Assembly (NCBI RefSeq): GCF_001750725.1
Contig: NZ_CP017279.1
Span: 620,001-684,000 of the forward strand
Direction of reading: 5' to 3'
Origin: Enterobacter ludwigii
GTDB taxonomy: Bacteria; Pseudomonadota; Gammaproteobacteria; Enterobacterales; Enterobacteriaceae
Length of the DNA: 64,000 bases
Notes under the pieces: generated by a model
Told to the model about the DNA's origin: nothing
Database searches by the model: none
What the model saw: only the letters and a program-made list of their open reading frames with translations
Part shown: in pieces, positions 19,742 through 29,978 of the stretch
Numbering within the stretch: the first letter of the stretch is position 1
Layout: every line of letters starts with the position of its first letter
Made by a program: the position numbers and the translations under genes

Positions 19742-20662
19742 TCAGTTCAGACGCACTGGCATACCAGAACGGTTCTGAACGGCCTGGTCAACAATCGCTG
19801 TCTCTACATCCGGCTGAGAGGTCACGGACTGCACCGCGCTGTTCAGCGTAACCGGAACGATTTCGTTGTTGTTGATCTGGTCTTCGCTGGTGGACAGCGG
19901 GTTATGTACTTCAATGTAACGGCTGCCATCCGGCTCAGACGTCGCTTTAACCGGTTCGTTGATGAACTGGACGCGGGTACCGACCGGCACGTTTTCGAAC
20001 AGGAATTTGATGTCTTCGTTACGCAGACGTACGCAGCCGTGGCTTACGCGCAGGCCGATACCGAAGTTGGCGTTGGTCCCGTGAATCGCGTACAGACGGC
20101 CAATGTACAGTGCGTACAGACCCATAGGGTTATCCGGGCCTGCCGGTACAACGGCTGGCAGGGGTTCACCCGCAGCGATGTACTCTGCGTGCATTTTGGC
20201 GGTTGGCGTCCAGGTTGGGCCTGCTTTCTTACGCTCAACTTTGGTCGTCCAGTTCATTGGGGTGTCTTTACCCAGCTGGCCGATACCGATTGGCAGCACG
20301 ATAACCGTGTTGGTGCCTTTCGGGTAGTAATACAGACGCATTTCCGCGCTGTTGATGACGATACCTTCATGGACGGTATCCGGCAGAATCAGCTGCTGAG
20401 GAATGTTCAGCACGGTACCGGCTTTAGGCAGATACGGGTCAACACCCGGATTCGCTTCCAGCATGTTAGACAGGCCCAACTGGTACTGCGCCGCGAAATA
20501 TTCCAGTGGCTGAGCGTTACCTTCAGGCACCGTGACCACCTGGTTTTGACCAACCAGACGGCTACCGTCTGTCGGCAGCGGATAAGTCACCGCAGAAGCG
20601 GTTTTGCAAAAACCTACTACGGCTAACGCCGCCGCAAAAAGCGTTGTTAATTTCATGTTCAT
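19742..20662 (-). CDS. ldtB: L,D-transpeptidase LdtB (YbiS)
   Basis: 306-residue periplasmic enzyme that links Braun lipoprotein to peptidoglycan. Signal peptide of about 24 residues (ending TASA), a LysM-like segment ([16 protein letters not shown]), and a YkuD catalytic domain with HGTN...[11 protein letters not shown]; the nucleophile is Cys210. The ATG at 20662 matches the family N-terminus MNMKL; a longer open frame upstream covers the promoter and is not used. Confidence 0.97.
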   Translation of the reverse strand: MNMKLTTLFAAALAVVGFCKTASAVTYPLPTDGSRLVGQNQVVTVPEGNAQPLEYFAAQYQLGLSNMLEANPGVDPYLPKAGTVLNIPQQLILPDTVHEGIVINSAEMRLYYYPKGTNTVIVLPIGIGQLGKDTPMNWTTKVERKKAGPTWTPTAKMHAEYIAAGEPLPAVVPAGPDNPMGLYALYIGRLYAIHGTNANFGIGLRVSHGCVRLRNEDIKFLFENVPVGTRVQFINEPVKATSEPDGSRYIEVHNPLSTSEDQINNNEIVPVTLNSAVQSVTSQPDVETAIVDQAVQNRSGMPVRLN

Positions 20663-20883
20663 GTTGTGCGAGGTATCTAAGCCATTCCGGCGATGAGTTG
20701 ATAAGTCTGAATCTTGATGGGAGCGCATTATATGTGCATTCCCGCTAACAGGGAATTCAGATGTGTACGAAATCACATTTTTTTCGATTTTGTTAAAGTT
20801 TAGCGGATTGCCGCAACGCGGGATCTCAATTCGGAATTGTGGCATAATGCCGTGTTTATCACACTTTTCGCAGGAATCTCCCC

Positions 20884-22479
20884 GTGTTAGTTACCAGCAA
20901 CGTCACTATGCAGTTTGGCAGTAAGCCGCTGTTCGAAAACATTTCCGTCAAATTTGGCGGCGGCAACCGTTACGGCCTGATTGGCGCCAACGGTAGCGGT
21001 AAATCTACTTTTATGAAAATCCTCGGCGGTGATTTAGAGCCGACGCTGGGCAACGTTTCGCTCGATCCAAACGAGCGCATCGGTAAGCTGCGTCAGGATC
21101 AGTTCGCCTTTGAAGAGTTCACCGTCCTTGACACCGTTATCATGGGACACGCGGAGCTGTGGGAAGTGAAGCAGGAGCGCGATCGCATCTACGCTCTGGC
21201 GGAGATGAGTGAAGAAGATGGCTACAAAGTGGCCGATCTCGAAGTGCTGTACGGCGAAATGGATGGCTACTCTGCGGAAGCGCGTGCGGGCGAGCTGCTG
21301 CTGGGTGTGGGTATTCCGGTAGAACAACATTACGGCCCGATGAGCGAAGTCGCGCCAGGCTGGAAACTGCGTGTTCTGCTGGCGCAGGCGCTGTTCTCCA
21401 ATCCGGATATCCTGCTGCTTGACGAACCAACGAACAACCTGGACATCGACACCATCCGCTGGCTGGAGCAGACGCTGAACGATCGCGACAGCACCATGAT
21501 CATCATCTCGCACGACCGTCACTTCCTGAACATGGTGTGTACACACATGGCGGACCTGGACTACGGCGAGCTGCGCGTTTATCCGGGCAACTACGATGAG
21601 TACATGACGGCAGCCACGCAGGCGCGTGAACGTCTGCTGGCGGATAACGCCAAGAAGAAAGCCCAGATTGCTGATCTGCAGTCTTTCGTCAGCCGCTTCA
21701 GCGCGAACGCCTCCAAATCTCGCCAGGCGACCTCTCGTGCGCGCCAGATTGACAAGATCAAGCTTGATGAAGTGAAAGCGTCCAGCCGTCAGAACCCATT
21801 CATCCGCTTCGAGCAGGACAAGAAACTGTTCCGTAATGCGCTGGAAGTGGAAGCCCTGGCTAAAGGTTTTGAAAACGGTCCGCTGTTTAAAAACTTTAAC
21901 CTGCTGCTGGAAGTGGGCGAGAAGATCGCCATTCTGGGTGCCAACGGCGTGGGTAAATCCACCCTGCTGAAAACCCTGGTCGGCGAACTGCAGCCAGATA
22001 ACGGTACCGTGAAGTGGTCTGAAAACGCGCAGATTGGTTACTACGCACAGGACCATGAATACGAGTTCGAAAACGACCTGACCGTCTTCGACTGGATGAG
22101 CCAGTGGAAGCAGGAAGGCGATGACGAGCAGGCGGTGCGCAGCATTCTGGGTCGTCTGCTGTTCAGTCAGGACGACATCAAGAAGCCTGCTAAAGTGCTG
22201 TCCGGTGGTGAAAAAGGGCGCATGCTGTTCGGCAAGCTGATGATGGAAAAACCCAATATCCTGGTGATGGATGAACCGACTAACCACCTGGATATGGAAT
22301 CTATCGAATCGCTGAACATGGCGCTGGAGATGTATCAGGGGACCCTGATCTTCGTCTCTCACGACCGTGAATTCGTCAGCTCGCTGGCGACCCGCGTGAT
22401 CGAAATTACGCCTGAGCGCGTGGTGGACTTCACCGGTAACTACGAAGATTACCTGCGCAGTAAAGGTATCGAGAGTTAA
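20884..22479 (+). CDS. ybiT: ABC-F ATPase YbiT
   Basis: 531-residue soluble protein with two ABC domains and no membrane part. Walker A motifs are GANGSGKS (34-41) and GANGVGKS; signatures include LSGGEKGRM; Walker B motifs are [11 protein letters not shown] and [11 protein letters not shown], both ending in His-Asp switch regions (SHDRHF, SHDREF). A charged linker of about 80 residues joins them. ABC-F proteins act on the ribosome E-site. Starts with GTG, as in E. coli. Confidence 0.96.
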   Translation: MLVTSNVTMQFGSKPLFENISVKFGGGNRYGLIGANGSGKSTFMKILGGDLEPTLGNVSLDPNERIGKLRQDQFAFEEFTVLDTVIMGHAELWEVKQERDRIYALAEMSEEDGYKVADLEVLYGEMDGYSAEARAGELLLGVGIPVEQHYGPMSEVAPGWKLRVLLAQALFSNPDILLLDEPTNNLDIDTIRWLEQTLNDRDSTMIIISHDRHFLNMVCTHMADLDYGELRVYPGNYDEYMTAATQARERLLADNAKKKAQIADLQSFVSRFSANASKSRQATSRARQIDKIKLDEVKASSRQNPFIRFEQDKKLFRNALEVEALAKGFENGPLFKNFNLLLEVGEKIAILGANGVGKSTLLKTLVGELQPDNGTVKWSENAQIGYYAQDHEYEFENDLTVFDWMSQWKQEGDDEQAVRSILGRLLFSQDDIKKPAKVLSGGEKGRMLFGKLMMEKPNILVMDEPTNHLDMESIESLNMALEMYQGTLIFVSHDREFVSSLATRVIEITPERVVDFTGNYEDYLRSKGIES

Positions 22480-22484
22480 AAAAA

Positions 22485-22510
22485 GCCCGGTGGCGATACG
22501 CCTACCGGGC
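22485..22510. repeat. REP-like palindrome after ybiT
   Basis: GCCCGGTGGCG, a short loop, then CGCCTACCGGGC, five bases after the ybiT stop. The same GCCCGGTGGCG head occurs after potF (63955). Probable REP element that also stabilises or ends the ybiT message. Confidence 0.75.
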
Positions 22511-22520
22511 CTGTGTTTGA

Positions 22521-22545
22521 TGCCCTCTCCCTGTGGGAGCGGGCA
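22521..22545. repeat. CCCTCTCC-family palindrome
   Basis: TGCCCTCTCCC-tgt-GGGAGCGGGCA, one arm mismatch, between the convergent ends of ybiT and the GH31 gene. Confidence 0.7.
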
Positions 22546-22555
22546 TCAGGCCGTA

Positions 22556-24919
22556 CTAGACCACCCATTCACTCCCTTCAATACCATTCACCAGCAGCGT
22601 GCGTTTTTCCCCGGCCGGTAACGATATCTTCAGCGCTTTCCACGCCGGACGATAATCTCCCCGCGCACTGACCTTCAGGTTGATGGTGGCACCGTCGCAT
22701 GCCATGTCCCATTCCACCCACAGCGCATTGCCGTTCTGATAGCCCCAGCTTTCACCATCGTCTTCAAACAGCAGGCCCGCGGTTGAACCGACGCCTTTCA
22801 CCGGGAACAGTTTCAGCTCACGGGTAGTGTCTTTTTCCGCGCTGACATGCGTAATGCGTTCGCTGAGCGGCAGACCCGCACCGGCACGTACCAGCATCGG
22901 CAATTTCTCCAGCGGCGCATCACGTACGATCCACTGCCCGCCAGCGAACCACTCGTGGGTGTAAAAATCGTACCAGCCCGTTTCGTTATCCGGCAGCCAG
23001 ACGCATCGCTCGCGCTGCCCGGCCTCCACCACGCTTGCCACCAGCAGGTCGCGACCCAGCAGGAAATCATCGTTCTCCTCAAACGTCTGCGCATCGTGTT
23101 CGTGGTCGAGGAAGGTCGGGCGTAGCATCGGTTCGTCGTCGGTATGCGCCTGCCAGAGCAGGGTATAAAGGTACGGCAGCAGACGATAACGTAATTCAAT
23201 GGCACCACGAATAGCCGGCGTCACGCCCGGATACATCCACGGCTCGTTAACGGTGTGGTCATCATTCCATGAGTGAATGGTAAAGCGCGGATGCATCACG
23301 CCGTTTTGCACCCAGCGTACGAACAGTTCCGCGTCGGGTTTGTCGCCAGAAAAGCCACCGACATCATGCCCCACATTAAACAGCCCGGACAGGCTCATTC
23401 CCAGACCCATGCGGGTGTTATAGCGCAGGGTATCCCAGCTGGTACGGTTATCGCCGCTCCAGGTCTGGACGTAACGCTGCATGCCCGCGCAGCCGGAGCG
23501 GGAAATGAGATACGGACGTTTTTCCGGGGCAAAACGCTGCTGCGCTTCCAGCGAGGCACGCATCATCAGCAGCGGCATCACCGGGCGAATGTGCTTGATC
23601 GCGATTTCCTTGCCAAAGCCGTGGCAGCGGGCTTCGCCATCCCACACTTCATATTCGTTGTTGTCGTTCCAGGTGGAGTCAATCCCCATCTCAAGCAGCT
23701 GCGTGGTTACCCCTTCCTGCCACCATTTCACCGTCTGTGGATTGGTAAAATCGAGGTGAGAACCTTCGTCATCCCAGAAGCTGGAGCGTTCTGGCGCGTC
23801 GGTTTCTGAATCGCGGATGAACAACCCGTTTTCCGCAACTTCGTTATAGCGCGGGTGATCCTGCAGCAGGCATGGCTTGATGTTGGCCGCCAGCTTTAAC
23901 CCCGCGTCGTGGAAAGCCTGGGTCATCACCTTCGGCTGCGGCACCTTGTCGTGGTTCCAGTTAAAGACGTAGCGCTTGCCGTTGATCGAGGTATAGCCCG
24001 AAGAGAGCTGGAACGAGTCGCAGGGAATAGCATGTACTTCGCACAGACGGATAAAGTTCATCAGCTGGTTCTGCGCATCCGGCGCGTCGGTGTAATGCAT
24101 GGTCGAACCGCTGTAACCCAGGCTCCATTTCGGCCCGAAGAGCGTTTTCCCGGTCAGACGCACGAAAGCTTTGGTCACGTCCAGCGCCCGTTTGCCCGTG
24201 AACAGGTAGTAATCGATGTCGCCCGCTTCCGCCTGCCAGCGACGATAGGCGGTGTGATAGTTGTCAATCTCGTTGCCCAGATCCAGCCAGCAGCTGCTCA
24301 GGTTGTCGTAGAAGAGCCCGTAGCTCACGTCATCGCGACGGGTGAGGGTGAACGGAATATGTTTGTACAGAGGATCGGTGCTGGCCGCGTTGTAGCCCAT
24401 TGCATCGAGGTTGCGCATCTCATAGCGTTTGCCGTTACGCTGTAGATCGCCGGCTTTCTCACCCAGACCGTAGAAGCGTTCATCCTTGCGGCGGCTCAGG
24501 TAGTGCGCCGCACCGTCGCCATGGGCATTCAGCAGATAGGCACTGGTTGGACGGTCGTTGACCAGCGGCTGCCACTCACCCGCCTCATTGCGGTAGTGCC
24601 ACTCCAGCCACAGCGGCTGATGCACGGTCACACGCAGCTGTTCGGTAGCAACCGTCAGCACGTCGTCCTGTTGCGTTAGCGTCCAGGCGGGGCAGGTGAA
24701 ACCACTCAGATCGTCGCGGCGGCGACCTTCCCACGGCACATCTTGTTGCGGGGCGATGCTCCAGGTGCGATCCAGCGTCAGCTCACCTTTGCGTTTAATC
24801 AGCACGCGGAACAGATTTTCTTCCAGCACATACAGGCACAGACGGTGCTGGTTATCGACCAGCAGTTCCAGATGATTTGCCGACTGCTTATCAACGGTCC
24901 AGTTTTTCAGGGTTTTCAT
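22556..24919 (-). CDS. GH31 family alpha-glycosidase
   Basis: 787-residue cytoplasmic glycoside hydrolase. N-terminal beta-sandwich with RRKDERFYGLGEKAG, then the TIM barrel. The nucleophile is probably Asp419 in TWNDNNEY (usual motif WxDMNE) and the acid/base Asp490 in WSGDN. No signal peptide, so the substrate must be imported, presumably by the adjacent MFS symporter whose gene ends 17 nt upstream. The exact substrate is not predictable; an alpha-glucoside is the default. ATG at 24919 preferred over a GTG five codons upstream, but both have weak ribosome sites. Absent here in K-12. Confidence 0.9.
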   Translation of the reverse strand: MKTLKNWTVDKQSANHLELLVDNQHRLCLYVLEENLFRVLIKRKGELTLDRTWSIAPQQDVPWEGRRRDDLSGFTCPAWTLTQQDDVLTVATEQLRVTVHQPLWLEWHYRNEAGEWQPLVNDRPTSAYLLNAHGDGAAHYLSRRKDERFYGLGEKAGDLQRNGKRYEMRNLDAMGYNAASTDPLYKHIPFTLTRRDDVSYGLFYDNLSSCWLDLGNEIDNYHTAYRRWQAEAGDIDYYLFTGKRALDVTKAFVRLTGKTLFGPKWSLGYSGSTMHYTDAPDAQNQLMNFIRLCEVHAIPCDSFQLSSGYTSINGKRYVFNWNHDKVPQPKVMTQAFHDAGLKLAANIKPCLLQDHPRYNEVAENGLFIRDSETDAPERSSFWDDEGSHLDFTNPQTVKWWQEGVTTQLLEMGIDSTWNDNNEYEVWDGEARCHGFGKEIAIKHIRPVMPLLMMRASLEAQQRFAPEKRPYLISRSGCAGMQRYVQTWSGDNRTSWDTLRYNTRMGLGMSLSGLFNVGHDVGGFSGDKPDAELFVRWVQNGVMHPRFTIHSWNDDHTVNEPWMYPGVTPAIRGAIELRYRLLPYLYTLLWQAHTDDEPMLRPTFLDHEHDAQTFEENDDFLLGRDLLVASVVEAGQRERCVWLPDNETGWYDFYTHEWFAGGQWIVRDAPLEKLPMLVRAGAGLPLSERITHVSAEKDTTRELKLFPVKGVGSTAGLLFEDDGESWGYQNGNALWVEWDMACDGATINLKVSARGDYRPAWKALKISLPAGEKRTLLVNGIEGSEWVV

Positions 24920-24936
24920 ATGCAATACATCCACTA

Positions 24937-26238
24937 TCAGGCGCGCTTGGCGCGACGTTCAGCAATAAATGCCACCAGGAAAACAGCGCCAATCAGGTCA
25001 AAGAACCCCATGGCAATAAAGAGCGGGTTAAAGCCGATTTTGTCGGCGGTCACCCCAATTAACAGGGAGAACAGGAAGCTGGCGATCCAGGCCGCCGAGC
25101 CGCGCATGCCGTTAACGGTCGCCATCTGACCTTTATCAAATGACTCCACGACCAGGGCGCTGAGCATGCAGGAGATGATCTGATGCCCGAAACCGCCGAT
25201 GGAGATCAGCACGATGGTGATATACGGGTCGCGGGTAATGGCCACGACCGCCAGGGAGATCATCAGGAATGCGCCGGTGACGGAGCTGGCCACCACCGAG
25301 TTCACACGGCTGCAGCCGAACAGTCGGGCATACAGACGGGTGAGGTAGCCGCTTGCCACGCTGCCAAGGTCCGCGGCAAGGAACGGCAGCCAGGCAAACA
25401 TCGCAATCTGCTTCAAATCCATGCCGTGCTCTTTGGCGAGATACAGCGGAACCCAGAAGCTCAGCACGGCCCAGGCCGGTTCGGCCATAAACGCCGGAAG
25501 GGCGATACCGTAGAAGCGCTTATTTTTGGAGACATTTTTCAGCGCGGTGAGGAAGGGCAGTTTTACCGCAGGCGGTTCGTTATCCTGCTTGATAAATGCC
25601 AGTTCGTCCTTGCTCAGGTTCGGATGCTGTTCCGGGTTGTGGTAAAAAGCCCACCAGAGGATCACCCACAGCAGCGCCAGCACGCCGGTAAACATAAACG
25701 CGCCCTGCCAGCCAAACGAGGCGTGCGCGAAATAGATGATGGGCGGTGCCAGCATCGCGCCAATGGAGAACCCTACGCCCGCCCAACCGGCCGCGACAGG
25801 ACGTTCCGATTTCGGGAACCACTCGCCAATGGTTTTCGCATTCGCCGGCGTGGCGGCCGCTTCAGAAGCACCCATAAAGAAGCGCAAGATAGCCAGGTGC
25901 AGCCAGCTGCCCGCCCCGGCGTGGAAAATACACATCAGCGCCCAGATCCCGGCGCAGACCATAAAGCCAATCTTCAGACCAATCACGTCGATCAACCAGC
26001 CGCACAGAGGCTGGAAAATGGTGTACGCAATCTGAAATGCCCCGACGATCCAGGAGTATTGCTCGGTGGTGATCCCAAGGCTCTCTTTCAACTCAGGGGC
26101 GAGAATACCCAGCGAGTTTCGGGTGATGTAGTTAACGGTGACGCCCAGTAAGAACAGCACCAGCACATACCAGCGCAGGTTCTTAATGACGCGACGGGTT
26201 TTGCTTGTCGCAACGGTGTTATTGATGTCCTGACTCAT
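24937..26238 (-). CDS. MFS symporter, anion:cation symporter-like
   Basis: 433-residue, 12-helix transporter resembling the ACS family (ExuT/GudP type): NYITRNSLGILAPEL in helix 1 and RFFMGASEAAATPANAKTIGEWFP with the family loop motif. Family substrates are sugar acids and similar anions. First gene of a two-gene operon with the GH31 enzyme, suggesting uptake of a glycoside, perhaps acidic. The ATG at 26238 has GGAG 7 nt upstream. Confidence 0.88.
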   Translation of the reverse strand: MSQDINNTVATSKTRRVIKNLRWYVLVLFLLGVTVNYITRNSLGILAPELKESLGITTEQYSWIVGAFQIAYTIFQPLCGWLIDVIGLKIGFMVCAGIWALMCIFHAGAGSWLHLAILRFFMGASEAAATPANAKTIGEWFPKSERPVAAGWAGVGFSIGAMLAPPIIYFAHASFGWQGAFMFTGVLALLWVILWWAFYHNPEQHPNLSKDELAFIKQDNEPPAVKLPFLTALKNVSKNKRFYGIALPAFMAEPAWAVLSFWVPLYLAKEHGMDLKQIAMFAWLPFLAADLGSVASGYLTRLYARLFGCSRVNSVVASSVTGAFLMISLAVVAITRDPYITIVLISIGGFGHQIISCMLSALVVESFDKGQMATVNGMRGSAAWIASFLFSLLIGVTADKIGFNPLFIAMGFFDLIGAVFLVAFIAERRAKRA

Positions 26239-26525
26239 TTTACTCTCCACAAGACGGACGGTAAGGGGACGGAGGTTCAGGTGTCACACAGATTTTTATG
26301 GCTTTGATTTCTATCCGTTTTAATTTAGAAGTTGCTATACAACTAGTATGGAAGTGGTGTGACAAATTCACCTTAAGGGAGAAAATGAGCAGGCAATAGT
26401 GGATTTTGTGCAAAATTTCTCATCAATGACATAAATCATCTGGCATGATGCTTTTTATGCCCGTTACTGCCTGATGAGTACGCTATGAAAATTTTTTCAT
26501 TTCGCAAATGGAGCCAGATCACAAA
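26239..26525. promoter_or_regulatory. Divergent control region of the GH31 locus
   Basis: About 290 bp between the divergent MFS and LacI genes. CTATAC-N5-GTATGG (26335-26351) is an imperfect palindrome that could be an operator, and TGTCACAC (26282-26289) is inverted at GTGTGACA (26356-26363). Neither has the central CG common in LacI-family sites, so both are only candidates. Confidence 0.3.
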
Positions 26526-27599
26526 ATGGACAAAAGGCTAAAAATCACCGAAATTGCCGCCCGCACGCAGCTTTCCATCAGTACCGTGTCGCGGGTGCTG
26601 GCAGGAAAAGCGAACACCAGTGAAAAAGCGCGTGCCAGAGTACTGGCCTGTGCGCGGGAGCTGGGGGTGATGGACGGTCTGGCGGCGGGGCGTCTACTGC
26701 TCAACAGCCTGGTGGTTTTTGCGCCACAGCGCGCCTTTGACGAGCGGTCCGACATCTTTTACTACCGCGTGATCCAGAGCGTGAGTAAAGGCCTTGCTTC
26801 CCACGATGTCCGTCTGCGTTATTGCGCGCTGGAAGAGAATGACAGCGACGCACAGCTTTTTCTGGCACGGATGAACGAGCCGGAGACACAGGCCGCTATT
26901 CTTCTCGGTATTGACGATCCGCATATCCACGATCTGGCGGTGGATGTGGGTAAACCCTGCATGCTGATTAACTGCCGCGACCGGCATATGCGCCTGCCTG
27001 CAGTGGCACCGGACCACCGCTCGATAGGTGAGCGGGCCGCGGACTATCTGTTTGAAATGGGACACCGTGAGGTGATGAATGTCCTCTGCCTGCGGCGTTA
27101 CACCATGGAACTGCGTCTGGCCGGGATCCGCGATGCGTGGCAGTCTCACAACCTGAAATTCAACGATAAACGCGATCTGCTGGTGGCTCCGAGCTTCAGC
27201 GCGCGCGAAACGGAAGAGCTGGTCACCTCCTGGCTCCGTCAAATGCAGGGTAAGGATCTGCCCACCGCATTTTTAGTCGGCGGCGATTTTATGGCGGCGG
27301 GCACCATCAGTGCGCTGCAAAAACAGGGCTTGCGCGTGCCGCAGGATATCTCGGTGATGAGCATTGACGGGTTTAATCTGGCGGCCATTCAGGATGTTCC
27401 GCTCACGGCGGTGCATGTACCGCGCGATGAACTGGGAACCGAAGCGGTGCATATGCTTCAGCAACGGCTGATGCGCCCGGATGCGCCGGTGGGAACATTA
27501 ATGCTTAACGGCACGCTGGCCGTGCGGGGTTCTGTCCGGCGGATACGTCAGGGGAAACGACGCACCGCCGTGGAGCGGGAAGGGTTATACGACAGTTAA
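26526..27599 (+). CDS. LacI-family transcriptional regulator
   Basis: 357-residue repressor. N-terminal helix-turn-helix LKITEIAARTQLSISTVSRVLAGK and hinge, then a periplasmic-binding-protein-like effector domain (VGGDFMAAGTISALQKQGLRVPQDISVMSIDGF). Start chosen at MDKRLK because LacI DNA-binding domains start close to the first helix; an ATG six codons upstream is possible. Divergent from the MFS-GH31 operon, which it likely controls. Its stop overlaps the convergent ybiU stop by four bases (TTAA). Confidence 0.9.
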   Translation: MDKRLKITEIAARTQLSISTVSRVLAGKANTSEKARARVLACARELGVMDGLAAGRLLLNSLVVFAPQRAFDERSDIFYYRVIQSVSKGLASHDVRLRYCALEENDSDAQLFLARMNEPETQAAILLGIDDPHIHDLAVDVGKPCMLINCRDRHMRLPAVAPDHRSIGERAADYLFEMGHREVMNVLCLRRYTMELRLAGIRDAWQSHNLKFNDKRDLLVAPSFSARETEELVTSWLRQMQGKDLPTAFLVGGDFMAAGTISALQKQGLRVPQDISVMSIDGFNLAAIQDVPLTAVHVPRDELGTEAVHMLQQRLMRPDAPVGTLMLNGTLAVRGSVRRIRQGKRRTAVEREGLYDS

Positions 27600-28852
27600 G
27601 CCATACCCAGTGCACGCTTGCCGTGAATATTCAGATCGTTCACGGTAAAGCGGTCCTGCCAGTTTTTTTCATAATCTTCGCGCGGGAAATCGCCCGGCGA
27701 TGCACCGGTTTCCAGCGCTGCTTTCACTTTTTTCGCATAGGCGAGGTTTTTCTCGCACATCGGGGCGGCAGGGATATACATCACGTTGCCCCAGCCTTGC
27801 TGATTTTCCACCGGTGCAACCGAGTGGATGACGTCACAGTGCCACCACACGGAATCGCCTGCTTCCAGTGCAGGAATGCTGCTCAGCGCTTCGATTAGCA
27901 GCGGATGCCATTTCTCGGAGACCGGCAGGACACGTCCCGGCGCGACGCCGCAGAGTTCATCTTCCGGGACATCATCCAGCAGCGGACGCAGCAGAATGTA
28001 GGCCATCGCTTCCGGAATAGGCACCACATGCAGCAGCCCCTGACCCGGGATCATGTCTGACAGCGCCGTCCAGCCCTGGAAGGTGCGGAATACAGAACAT
28101 TTTGTGGTGTTATCCACGGTGTACTCTTCCACTTCGGTACGGTGTGCGGCGTTCCACGGATCGTATTTATCCACGTTGCCGTCAAAAACGCGGGCAAAGA
28201 CCTGCTGATAGGCCGGCAGCAGCCAGCGCTCCAGCGCGCCGGAATCGGTATGCGCGCCCAGCCCTTTAGAGGTGGTACCCGGTGGGCGACGACGAATACG
28301 GTCCGGATAAATGACGCTGACGTCCGGATCGAACCACTGTTTGCCATTACTCTCGAATGTCCATAAACGGTTCAGGAACGACTGTACCTGCGCCATCTCT
28401 TCACTCTGGCGAGCCTGCATTTGCGCCTGCGACCAGTAGATAGGGTAAATTTCCGGACGTGAGGCGGTTAAGGTACCAAAGAAGTTATCGCCCGGACCTT
28501 TATAGACCTCATCAAACCGGTTGAGATCGAGGTAGTCGAGCATCGATTGATCCCACGCCAGCGCCTGCTCGCGGGGGAAGTGACCTTTAATCACCGCGCA
28601 GCCACGGCGTTTGACCGCGTCACGCTGTGCCTGGGTGATCGTCCCGTTTTTCACATCTGCAAACGGGATAACCGGCCAGACGGTTTCACCTTTGTTCTTC
28701 AGGGCATTAATTTCCGCCACGCGGGTCGCGATTTTATCGCTGAGCGTGTCGAATACCGCCTGAACGTCTCCGATCTGCGCACGTAATTCACGCTTCAACT
28801 GACGAATCGCTGCTTTATGGTCCGCAGGCAAACTTTCACTGGTAAACGTCAT
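27596..28852 (-). CDS. ybiU: YbiU, DUF1479 putative Fe/2-oxoglutarate oxygenase
   Basis: 418-residue protein of the DUF1479 family. HTDSG supplies H201 and D203, and a distal His is available in VWWHCDVIHSVAP (H338 or H343), the arrangement of an Fe(II)/2-oxoglutarate oxygenase facial triad. I recall that a Salmonella homologue has a solved oxygenase-like structure. Substrate unknown. GAGG lies 6 nt before the ATG, and a CTTTCATTCGAAAG motif lies 14 bases upstream of the start codon, shared with ybiV and ybiY/fsaA. Confidence 0.92.
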   Translation of the reverse strand: MTFTSESLPADHKAAIRQLKRELRAQIGDVQAVFDTLSDKIATRVAEINALKNKGETVWPVIPFADVKNGTITQAQRDAVKRRGCAVIKGHFPREQALAWDQSMLDYLDLNRFDEVYKGPGDNFFGTLTASRPEIYPIYWSQAQMQARQSEEMAQVQSFLNRLWTFESNGKQWFDPDVSVIYPDRIRRRPPGTTSKGLGAHTDSGALERWLLPAYQQVFARVFDGNVDKYDPWNAAHRTEVEEYTVDNTTKCSVFRTFQGWTALSDMIPGQGLLHVVPIPEAMAYILLRPLLDDVPEDELCGVAPGRVLPVSEKWHPLLIEALSSIPALEAGDSVWWHCDVIHSVAPVENQQGWGNVMYIPAAPMCEKNLAYAKKVKAALETGASPGDFPREDYEKNWQDRFTVNDLNIHGKRALGMA

Positions 28853-28865
28853 AACTGCCTCGCAT

Positions 28866-28879
28866 CTTTCATTCGAAAG
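28866..28879. promoter_or_regulatory. Shared operator motif, copy 1 (ybiU)
   Basis: CTTTCATTCGAAAG on the plus strand (TACTTTCGAATGAAAG as ybiU reads it). It ends just upstream of the ybiU ribosome site, a repressor-like position. It is identical to the reverse complement of 33353-33366. Confidence 0.7.
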
Positions 28880-29001
28880 TAAAAATATCTACAAGTGATA
28901 CTTTAAGTTAAAAATTAGTTAATGCAAGTTTAAATATTTGACGTGTGCCACAGGATGGAAAAAGAGTGAGGTGCCGGAGCAGTGCTCCGGCAAGAGAGAG
29001 A

Positions 29002-29817
29002 TTACGCGTCGAACGGGGAGTGGTCGTCAAGCACGGCCTGAATCACATTCAGTGCGCCCTGATGGTTGTTGTCATCCGTGCTGTAGCGGCAGATCGTTTT
29101 GATGCTCTGCGCCGCGTTGCCCATGGCAAAATTGTATTTCACCAGCTTCAGCATTTCCGCATCGTTGCCGCTGTCCCCGATTGCCACGCACGCCTGCGGC
29201 GAGATTTTCCAGCGCTTCAGCAGACGGCTAATACCGTTGGCTTTGTGCAGGCCCGGGATAATCAAATCGACAAACCCAAAACCGCTGGTGACGGGTTTCA
29301 TAATCCCGTCGAGGGAGACGTGCAGTTTGTCGACAAGATTCGGGATATCGCTGTCCGGCAAATTCAGGGAGAATTTGAACAGCACGTCGTCAATTTCGCG
29401 GTAATCGCGGATGCGTTTTAAGCGGTGGTAGTGCTTTGACATGAGCGCCACAAACGCGTCCGGCGCCCGTTCGCTGACGTAGGCGCTCTCCAGCCCACAG
29501 GCCACAAAGTTGAGCGCGTTGTCTTTCAGCAACTCGCCAATGACAATTTGCGACTCATGGCGGGTCAGTTCACCGTGAAAAATCTGCTCACCGTGATCGA
29601 ACACCAGCGCGCCATTTTCCGCCACGAAGGAGATCTGATCTTTCAGTTCCGGGAAGAAGGAGATGAGCTGGTAATACTGGTTGCCGCTGGCGACAACAAA
29701 TTCAATATTACGGGCTTTAAGCTGCTCAAACTGTACCTGAAAGCGGTCGCGGTCGTACTGCTTGGCATCATCAAGGAAAGTTCCGTCCATATCGGTGACG
29801 ATAACTTTTACGGTCAT
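29002..29817 (-). CDS. ybiV: HAD-superfamily sugar phosphatase YbiV
   Basis: 271-residue Cof-type HAD phosphatase. Motif I VTDMDGTF has nucleophile D9 and acid D11; ASGNQYYQL is motif II; IGDSGND is motif IV. E. coli YbiV (SupH) is reported to dephosphorylate sugar phosphates such as fructose 1-phosphate. ATG at 29817 has AGGAG 7 nt upstream; an in-frame GTG six codons earlier is less likely. Transcribed with its own promoter region, which carries the shared operator motif. Confidence 0.95.
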   Translation of the reverse strand: MTVKVIVTDMDGTFLDDAKQYDRDRFQVQFEQLKARNIEFVVASGNQYYQLISFFPELKDQISFVAENGALVFDHGEQIFHGELTRHESQIVIGELLKDNALNFVACGLESAYVSERAPDAFVALMSKHYHRLKRIRDYREIDDVLFKFSLNLPDSDIPNLVDKLHVSLDGIMKPVTSGFGFVDLIIPGLHKANGISRLLKRWKISPQACVAIGDSGNDAEMLKLVKYNFAMGNAAQSIKTICRYSTDDNNHQGALNVIQAVLDDHSPFDA

Positions 29818-29882
29818 ACTGTGCTCCTGAGTCACTGCGTTTGAAACATTCTAATAACAAGGTGACGGAGAGCACAAATTTA

Positions 29883-29896
29883 ATTTCATTCGAAAG
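29883..29896. promoter_or_regulatory. Shared operator motif, copy 2 (ybiV)
   Basis: ATTTCATTCGAAAG, one mismatch to the other two copies. It lies about 66 bp upstream of ybiV. Confidence 0.65.
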
Positions 29897-29904
29897 TCAA
29901 AGCA

Positions 29905-29928
29905 AAGCGGCAACCGAAATTGCCGCTT
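29905..29928 (-). terminator. Terminator of ybiYW
   Basis: AAGCGGCAA/TTGCCGCTT hairpin downstream of ybiW, followed on the minus strand by TGCTTTG. A 9-bp stem with a modest U-tract. Confidence 0.7.
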
Positions 29929-29939
29929 AAAGACAGGTT

Positions 29940-29961
29940 CCCTCTCCTTGATGGGAGAGGG
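29940..29961. repeat. CCCTCTCC-family palindrome
   Basis: CCCTCTCC and GGAGAGGG arms around a 6-nt loop, just past the ybiW 3' end. Confidence 0.75.
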
Positions 29962-29978
29962 CATAAGTCTGAAGAGAG

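Noticed and set aside
21034..22362. 442-codon open frame on the minus strand opposite ybiT
   Set aside because: Antisense shadow of a strongly conserved gene; composition is that of a reversed coding strand (rich in His, Gln, Arg), no ribosome site or family match.
22556..24919. GH31 enzyme as an alpha-glucan lyase making anhydrofructose for the nearby anhydroglucitol pathway
   Set aside because: Glucan lyases are GH31 members, which made this tempting, but both hydrolase aspartates (WNDNNE and WSGDN) appear present, and the gene lacks the shared operator motif.
26356..26371. CRP site upstream of the MFS gene
   Set aside because: TGTGA and TCACC are 5 bp apart instead of the required 6, so the match is poor.
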